Part shown: positions 14,801 through 18,092 of the stretch, one piece after another
Layout of the letters: the number at the start of each line of letters is the position of its first letter
How positions within the stretch are numbered: position 1 is the stretch's first letter
Notes under the pieces: model-generated
The model's database searches: none
What the model saw: the letters and a program-made list of their open reading frames with translations, nothing else
Told to the model about the DNA's origin: nothing
From: Actinomycetes bacterium
Lineage (GTDB): Bacteria > Actinomycetota > Acidimicrobiia > Acidimicrobiales > RAAP-2
Direction of reading: 5' to 3'
Assembly: GCA_021801615.1 (NCBI GenBank)
Contig: JAJYXS010000167.1
Coordinates: 1-18,092, forward strand
Length of the DNA stretch: 18,092 nucleotides
Program-made: the position numbers and the translations under genes

Positions 14801-15856
14801 GATCGCTCCGACCCCGATGATCGCGCCCTGGCCGGGCATGAGACGGGGCACCGACTGCAGCGTGCCGAGCGTCCCGGGATTCGTGAGGCTCACGGTCACG
14901 CCGGCGAAGTCGTCCGGGACCGCTTTACCCGAGTGCACCTTGCGAACCAGCTCCTCGTAGGCGAGCACGAGCTCCCGGAAGTCCAGCGTGTCGGCCTCTT
15001 TTATGCACGGGACCATGAGCGCGCGCGACCCGTCGGGACGCTCCACGTCCACGGCGAGCCCGAGCCCGACGTGGGAGTGGTGCACCACGCCCGGCACGGC
15101 GCGCCCGTCGGGGCTGTGGTCTTCCACGTAGGAAGAATTGAGCGCCGGCACCGCCCGGAGGGCGCGGACCACGGCATAGCCGATGAGGTGGGTGAAGCTG
15201 ACCTTCGCACCGGTGGTGCGTGCCAGGTGGTCGTTCAGGATCTGGCGGTTGACCTCGAGCAGCTTCGCGGGGACCGTGCGCACGCTCGTCGCCGTCGGCA
15301 TCGAGAGGCTGGCCGTCATGTTGGCGGCCAGCCTGGAGGCGGCGCCTCGAAGCGTGACGGGCCGGTCGCCTTCGAGCTGCCCGCCGCTGCGCTGCGCGCC
15401 GGCACTCCTGAGCTCCTCGGGCCCTGCGGCGGGTGGCGCCGCCGGGACGGCTCCACGCGCCCCGTGCGGGGCGAGCGTCTCGGCGGCGGTCTGCGCGGCC
15501 GCGGCCATGTCCCCCCAGGGCGGGGGTGCCCCGAGGTGCCCGTTCCCTACCTCCGCGCCCTGTCCTCCACTCGGAGCGCCAGGCGAGACCTGGGCGCTCT
15601 CGGAGGTCCCTCCCTCGCTCTCACGCTCCCTCTCTGCGACCTCCTTCGCCAGCACGTCCATCGGAGGCGGGACGGCCGCGGGGTGGTAGTCGGCGAAGAA
15701 GTCACGCCAGCTCTCGCCAACCGAGCTCGGATCGGCCTGGTAGCGGTCGTACATGTCGTCGACGAGCCAGGCGTTCGGACCGAACGCGCCGTCAGAGGGA
15801 CGACGAGCAGCCGGCGCGGCCGAAACCCTGCGATCCCCGGGCTCCGACGTCTTCAC
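11867..15856 (-). CDS. kgd: Multifunctional 2-oxoglutarate metabolism enzyme (E2-E1 fusion, Kgd/OdhA type)
   Basis: 1329 residues from GTG 15856, about 100 longer than the mycobacterial and corynebacterial proteins. It decarboxylates 2-oxoglutarate with thiamine diphosphate and transfers the succinyl group, acting in the TCA cycle. Order: an N-terminal helix motif FGPNAWLVDDMYDRYQADPS (25-44); a low-complexity Ala/Pro/Gly linker (~60-165), which explains the extra length; an E2-type acyltransferase domain (~167-400) with STYDHRIVQGAESG near 380; then the E1 domain with MAHRGRLNVLANIVGKSY (~610), HGDAAFAGQGVVAETLN and VVNNQLGFTT (~720-760, thiamine diphosphate/Mg binding), and the C-terminal transketolase-like part ending EEPENMGAWPF. 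No lipoyl domain is visible, as expected for this fusion class, which relies on another E2. TAGGGT lies 7 nt upstream of the GTG. The NYN-S1 gene follows 27 bp downstream. Confidence 0.97.
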   Translation of the reverse strand: MKTSEPGDRRVSAAPAARRPSDGAFGPNAWLVDDMYDRYQADPSSVGESWRDFFADYHPAAVPPPMDVLAKEVAERERESEGGTSESAQVSPGAPSGGQGAEVGNGHLGAPPPWGDMAAAAQTAAETLAPHGARGAVPAAPPAAGPEELRSAGAQRSGGQLEGDRPVTLRGAASRLAANMTASLSMPTATSVRTVPAKLLEVNRQILNDHLARTTGAKVSFTHLIGYAVVRALRAVPALNSSYVEDHSPDGRAVPGVVHHSHVGLGLAVDVERPDGSRALMVPCIKEADTLDFRELVLAYEELVRKVHSGKAVPDDFAGVTVSLTNPGTLGTLQSVPRLMPGQGAIIGVGAISNPPGFEATDPQLLAELGVGRVVTLTSTYDHRIVQGAESGLFLAHVAECLMGDHGFYDDVFESMAVPYKAVRWHPDRSGIGEREDERISKQVHVQTLINMYRVRGHLIAHLDPLDAEPPRTHPELDPLTYGLTIWDLPRRFVADGLAGRDRATLEEILQILRDAYCRTLGIEYMHIQDPAQKRWIQENVEGVDAALGAEEQRHILDRLNAAEVFERFLHTRYVGQKRFGLEGAESLIVVLDTLLDDAARAGVVEAVMGMAHRGRLNVLANIVGKSYRDIFYEFEGNLDPESVQGSGDVKYHKGATGKFTGSSGLELAVTMASNPSHLEAVDPVVEGMARAKQDRFVPPNEGASAASGAQGGTQFPILAVLVHGDAAFAGQGVVAETLNLSALSGYRVGGTVHIVVNNQLGFTTAPGAARSSVYPTDVAKMVQAPIFHVNGDDPEACVRAARLAFGFRQAFHKDVVIDLVSYRRHGHNEGDDPSYTQPLMYQRIDAKRSVRKLYTETLVRRGDITLEEAERALDDFNAQLQAVLDEVRAAPPPPLARPAPTGRAATGAEDAGPEVPALETGVPEALLVELAHRTTTVPEGFTLHPKLVRQFAQRKDLVASGEVDWPLAEQLAIGSLLAEGVDVRLTGQDTRRGTFSQRHSVLVDYRNGHEYVPLAHLADLAQGGHGHHGHFTVRDSLLSEYAALGFEYGYSVEAPDALVAWEAQFGDFVNGASIIIDNFLVAAEDKWGQHAGLALLLPHGYEGQGPEHSSARIERFLTLAARGNMRVTVPSNAAQYFHLLRAQPRRMPATPLVIMTPKSMLRAQRSRSPLAALTSGSFAEVLDDPSVPDPSQVRRVVLASGKVAHEAMQRRDERLTGVGPSRVVPSSEASPHPASAVAVVRVEQLYPWPERRIGEVLARYPAATEVMWLQEEPENMGAWPFAHSRLHRILRGRYTLVHASRPESASPATGSATLHQLEQASLLDRAIG

Positions 15857-15869
15857 GATCTAGACCCTA
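15854..15869 (-). promoter_or_regulatory. Putative leaderless promoter -10 box (TAGGGT) of kgd
   Basis: On the minus strand TAGGGT (plus-strand 15864-15869) is followed by 7 nt and then GTG (15856-15854). The candidate -35 region (CGGACG at 17-bp spacing) is weak. The 172-bp gap 15857-16028 behind it is the only sizeable intergenic space in the long minus-strand run, consistent with a separate kgd transcript. Confidence 0.55.
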
Positions 15870-15943
15870 CCGGCGCGCATGTCGGGCGTCCGCGTTGGCG
15901 CACGCCTGCGACGTCCCCGCGAGCCTGGACACACCGAGACGTC

Positions 15944-15961
15944 TCCTACACGTCCTACACG
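15944..15961 (-). repeat. Perfect 9-bp direct repeat upstream of kgd (CGTGTAGGA x2)
   Basis: On the minus strand two adjacent copies of CGTGTAGGA occupy 15961-15944, about 90-105 bp upstream of the kgd GTG. Head-to-tail 9-bp units could be a binding site for a regulator recognising direct repeats on one helix face, or a chance duplication. Confidence 0.4.
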
Positions 15962-16028
15962 CGCCCGGTCGCCAGTCGTCCGGGCTCCGACGTGGTCCAG
16001 GGGCGCATGCCGCAGCGCTGCGGCTCGA

Positions 16029-16970
16029 TCACGGGCGACTGGAGCGCAGGCCGGGCCGAGGGGCCCGGGTCGTGACCCTGCGACGGAGCCTGGGCCCGAG
16101 GCGGTCCGCGTCCGGAGAATCGCTGGTGCGGATCCCGGCGATGAGCCGCGAATTGCTGAGCAGCATGCCCCCCGCGAACAGGACGAGCAGCGAGAGCGCC
16201 TCGAGCGGTCCCCACGCCCCGTGCGTGCGCAGGTCGTCGTCGAAGAGCGCGATCCCGATGAGGATGCTCGCGAGCGGGTCGGCCAGCACGAGCGCCGACT
16301 GGGACGCCGCGATCGGGCCGGCATGGTACGCGTTCTGTGCGAGGAAGACGGCGAGCGTGCCGGAACCCGCGAGCCCGTACGTCTGCCAGTGTGCGAAGAC
16401 CGACGCCCAGTCGTGCGTGGCGAAGTCCGACACCTCCTTGGTGCAGGCCGCCGCGAACGCGTACGCGACCGCGCCCGCGAGCCCGAAGCTGGCCGCTCGC
16501 CACCAGCGCGGCCCTCGCTGGGCGAGGAGCGTCGCGCACACGACGGTGGCTGCGCACGCCGCGCCCACCTCGAGCCAGTCGAGGCTCGTCGGACGACCGT
16601 TCCCGCGCCCTGGATCCGCGAACACGAGGAACCCTGCGAGACCGAGGGCTGCAGCGGTCGCACCGATCCACTCCCTCCAGCCGAGCGGGAACTCGAACCA
16701 GACCCCGAGGATCACGACGAGGAAGAGCAGCTCGAGGATGAGGATCGGTTGGACCTCCGAGAGCCGGCCGAGGTGCAGCGCCGTCGCCTGCATGGCGAAG
16801 GAGAGCACCATGAGCCCGAACCCCGCGAGCCAGACGCGGCTGCGCACCGCGCGCGCGATCAAGCGCAGCCGCAGCGTGTCGGAGTCCGGGGCGTCCTCGA
16901 CTCCCAAACGCTGGAAGATGCTCGTCAGCGCATTGGCGAGCGCGGCGCCCATCGCGAGGAGGTACACCAT
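16029..16970 (-). CDS. DMT-superfamily (EamA-like) integral membrane permease
   Basis: 313 residues from ATG 16970. About nine to ten hydrophobic helices fill residues ~1-285. The first half begins with YLLAMGAALANALTSIFQR and contains QATALHLGRLSEVQPILILE. The second half contains NAYHAGPIAASQSALVLADP, giving the two-repeat arrangement of drug/metabolite transporters. The tail of ~35 residues is Arg/Pro-rich and presumably cytoplasmic. Families of this type export or import small metabolites or metal ions; the substrate is not readable. The gene starts 32 bp after rnhB ends, so it probably belongs to the rpiB-rnhB transcript, but a TAGGAT 9 nt upstream of the ATG could also give a short-leader transcript. 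Its stop is 172 bp upstream of kgd. Confidence 0.85.
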   Translation of the reverse strand: MVYLLAMGAALANALTSIFQRLGVEDAPDSDTLRLRLIARAVRSRVWLAGFGLMVLSFAMQATALHLGRLSEVQPILILELLFLVVILGVWFEFPLGWREWIGATAAALGLAGFLVFADPGRGNGRPTSLDWLEVGAACAATVVCATLLAQRGPRWWRAASFGLAGAVAYAFAAACTKEVSDFATHDWASVFAHWQTYGLAGSGTLAVFLAQNAYHAGPIAASQSALVLADPLASILIGIALFDDDLRTHGAWGPLEALSLLVLFAGGMLLSNSRLIAGIRTSDSPDADRLGPRLRRRVTTRAPRPGLRSSRP

Positions 16971-16979
16971 GTCGGGACG

Positions 16980-16985
16980 ATCCTA
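16980..16985 (-). promoter_or_regulatory. Possible -10 box (TAGGAT) upstream of the permease gene
   Basis: On the minus strand TAGGAT lies 9 nt before ATG 16970, near the leaderless spacing seen at three other genes but 2 nt longer. The same AGGA could instead act as a weak, somewhat distant ribosome site. Low certainty. Confidence 0.25.
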
Positions 16986-17002
16986 AGAGAAGGACCCTCG
17001 GC

Positions 17003-17812
17003 TCAGCGCCACGGAAGGTCCGCCACGTACGCCCAGCTGCGCCGATGGATCGCCGAGAGGCCATAGCCGCGCAGCGCGATCTGGTGGAGCGCCGACGGGT
17101 ACCCCTTGTTGCGGTCGAAGCCGTAGGGCGGGAAGTGCGCGGCCTCGGCCCGCATCATCCTGTCGCGAACCACCTTCGCGAGCACGGAGGCCGCCGAGAC
17201 CGCCGCGCACCGGGCGTCGGCCCCGACGATCGTGAGCACCCGCGACGGCACGGGAGCGTCCGGCAGCTCGAAGCCGTCGGGGCGCGCACACGCCTGGGCC
17301 TCGTCGAGCCTGTGGTCGCAGGGTGCAGACGCCTGGGCCTCGTCGTTCGGCTCGACTCCCGCACGGCCGGCTCGAAAGGCTCGAGCGCGCAAGAAGTCGT
17401 ACGGGCCGTCCACCACCAGGACGTCGGGCTCGATCTCCAGGTCCGCGAGCGCTCGGTGAGCGGCGAGCCGCCACGCACGCGTCATCCCGAAGCGGTCGCA
17501 CTCCTCGGGGGTCGCGTGCCCGACGGCCCCGTCAGCGCACCAGCGCGCGACCTCCTCGAACACCGCCTCACGACGGTGCTCGGCCAGCAGCTTGGAGTCC
17601 CGAAGCCGGTGGGGAACGGCGCGTGGACGCATCCCTGCATGCACGACCGCGACCCCCACGCTGAGCGGACCGGCCCATGCGCCGCGGCCCACCTCGTCCA
17701 CGCCGGCCACCCATCGGTGCCCCTCGCGCCAGAGCCGCCGCTCCACGTCGAGCGTGGGCCGCAGCGCACCGCCGCTCGCGAAGGACACGGCGTGGACCGC
17801 GCCAGTGGTCAT
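17003..17812 (-). CDS. rnhB: Ribonuclease HII
   Basis: 269 residues from ATG 17812, which overlaps the rpiB stop (ATGA); the open frame runs further upstream but lies antisense-frame within rpiB. It removes ribonucleotides from RNA-DNA hybrids and misincorporated rNMPs. Motifs: VAGVDEVGRGAWAGPLSVG with Asp39-Glu40, RDSKLL, VVDGPYDFL with Asp135, GADARCAAVSAASVLAKVVRD with Asp199, and the C-terminal GFDRNKGYPSALH...YGLSAIHRRSW. All four catalytic acids are present. Oddity: ~45 extra residues lie between the third and fourth acidic motifs (about 142-188), including a 13-residue near-duplication (DEAQAsapcdhrl / DEAQAcarpdgfe) from a 39-bp DNA duplication. The family normally has a short loop here, so activity is likely retained but the loop is enlarged. 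Confidence 0.95.
   Translation of the reverse strand: MTTGAVHAVSFASGGALRPTLDVERRLWREGHRWVAGVDEVGRGAWAGPLSVGVAVVHAGMRPRAVPHRLRDSKLLAEHRREAVFEEVARWCADGAVGHATPEECDRFGMTRAWRLAAHRALADLEIEPDVLVVDGPYDFLRARAFRAGRAGVEPNDEAQASAPCDHRLDEAQACARPDGFELPDAPVPSRVLTIVGADARCAAVSAASVLAKVVRDRMMRAEAAHFPPYGFDRNKGYPSALHQIALRGYGLSAIHRRSWAYVADLPWR
17290..17345 (-). repeat. 17-bp direct repeat, 39-bp period, inside rnhB
   Basis: The plus-strand sequence acgcctgggcctcgtcg occurs at 17290-17306 and 17329-17345. The 39-bp period keeps frame and yields DEAQA twice, 13 residues apart, in the expanded loop of RNase HII. Confidence 0.85.
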
Positions 17813-18092
17813 CCCGGCTCGACGCGCGCGACCAGGCGCGCCTCCAGCGGGTCGGCGTCGGTGCCCAAGAACGCGTCGAGCATCTCGGCGGCGACGGTCT
17901 CCGTCGTGAGGCGCAGCCCGAAGGCGAGCACGTTCGCGTCGTTCCACCGGCGCGCTCCGGACGCGCTGGCCGCGTCCGTGCACAGCGCGGCGCGCACCCC
18001 GCGGACCTTGTTCGCGGCGATCGACACGCCGGTGCCCGTCGTGCAACAGACCACGCCGCGGTCCGCCGCGCCCGAGGCGACCGCCTCGCCGA
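17809..18092 (-). CDS. rpiB: Ribose-5-phosphate isomerase B (C-terminal part, start outside window)
   Basis: The last ~94 residues of the RpiB/LacAB family, which interconverts ribose-5-phosphate and ribulose-5-phosphate in the pentose phosphate pathway. The frame is open to the window edge. Visible: GEAVASGAADRGVVCCTTGTG, then VSIAANKVRGVRAALCTD and RRWNDANVLAFGLRLT, which match the phosphate-binding and active-site region. The usual CGTGIG reads CTTGTG here, with the Cys of the Cys-type isomerases kept and a second Cys just before it. The ATG at 18054 lies inside the domain and is not the real start. The stop overlaps the rnhB ATG by 4 bp. Confidence 0.87.
   Translation of the reverse strand, partial: GEAVASGAADRGVVCCTTGTGVSIAANKVRGVRAALCTDAASASGARRWNDANVLAFGLRLTTETVAAEMLDAFLGTDADPLEARLVARVEPG

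Noticed and set aside
12440..16075. 1211-residue plus-strand open frame opposite kgd
   Set aside because: Its translation is rich in Arg/His/Glu/Val with no domain, and it mirrors the codon structure of kgd, whose motifs are unambiguous. GC-rich third positions keep the antisense frame open.
15879..17066. 395-residue plus-strand frame opposite the permease and kgd promoter region
   Set aside because: Highly charged Arg/Glu-rich shadow of the membrane protein gene; no domain or ribosome site.

Overview
This is an 18 kb piece of a GC-rich chromosome. Very strong GC bias at third codon positions leaves long spurious ORFs antisense to almost every gene. An actinobacterium is the best reading. 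The E2-E1 fused 2-oxoglutarate enzyme (Kgd/OdhA type) is characteristic of Actinobacteria. The membrane-tethered BTAD regulator and the frequent GTG starts fit as well. The membrane-anchored MurF-like ligase and the other genes suggest Acidimicrobiia or a neighbouring class, but that placement is an inference. I see no tRNA, rRNA, CRISPR array, transposase or phage gene. The content is mostly chromosomal housekeeping, with several unusual proteins.

Layout. (A) 1-3159, plus strand: the tail of a Thr/Gly/Ser-repeat, probably exported protein overlaps by 4 bp a ~915-residue membrane protein. That protein ends in a winged-helix plus BTAD module, a family I associate with Tad-type pilus loci. (B) 3090-6580, minus strand: a three-gene operon, read alpha/beta hydrolase, then a MurF-like ligase with an N-terminal multi-helix membrane region, then a D-Ala-D-Ala-ligase-type ATP-grasp enzyme. 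Its last gene runs 70 bp into the antisense strand of the BTAD gene. (C) 6752-8521, plus strand: a compact UvrD-family helicase, divergent from operon B. (D) 8613-18092, all minus strand. In transcription order: rpiB (cut by the window end), rnhB, a DMT/EamA permease, kgd, a NYN nuclease with a Lys/Ala-rich linker and an S1 domain, fabZ, and xth (exonuclease III).

Coupling is tight. Stop/start overlaps join the repeat protein to BTAD, the hydrolase to MurF-like, fabZ to xth and rpiB to rnhB. Three genes (the helicase, fabZ and kgd) have a TAG(G/C)GT box exactly 7 nt upstream of a GTG codon. This is the spacing expected of leaderless transcripts, and it helps fix the start codons.

The parts most worth a second look are the hydrolase / membrane-MurF / Ddl operon, the NYN-(Lys/Ala)-S1 fusion, the helicase whose usual 2B subdomain appears replaced by a short linker, the repeated leaderless-promoter signature, and in-frame tandem repeats in several genes. 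No gap between genes exceeds 300 bp.
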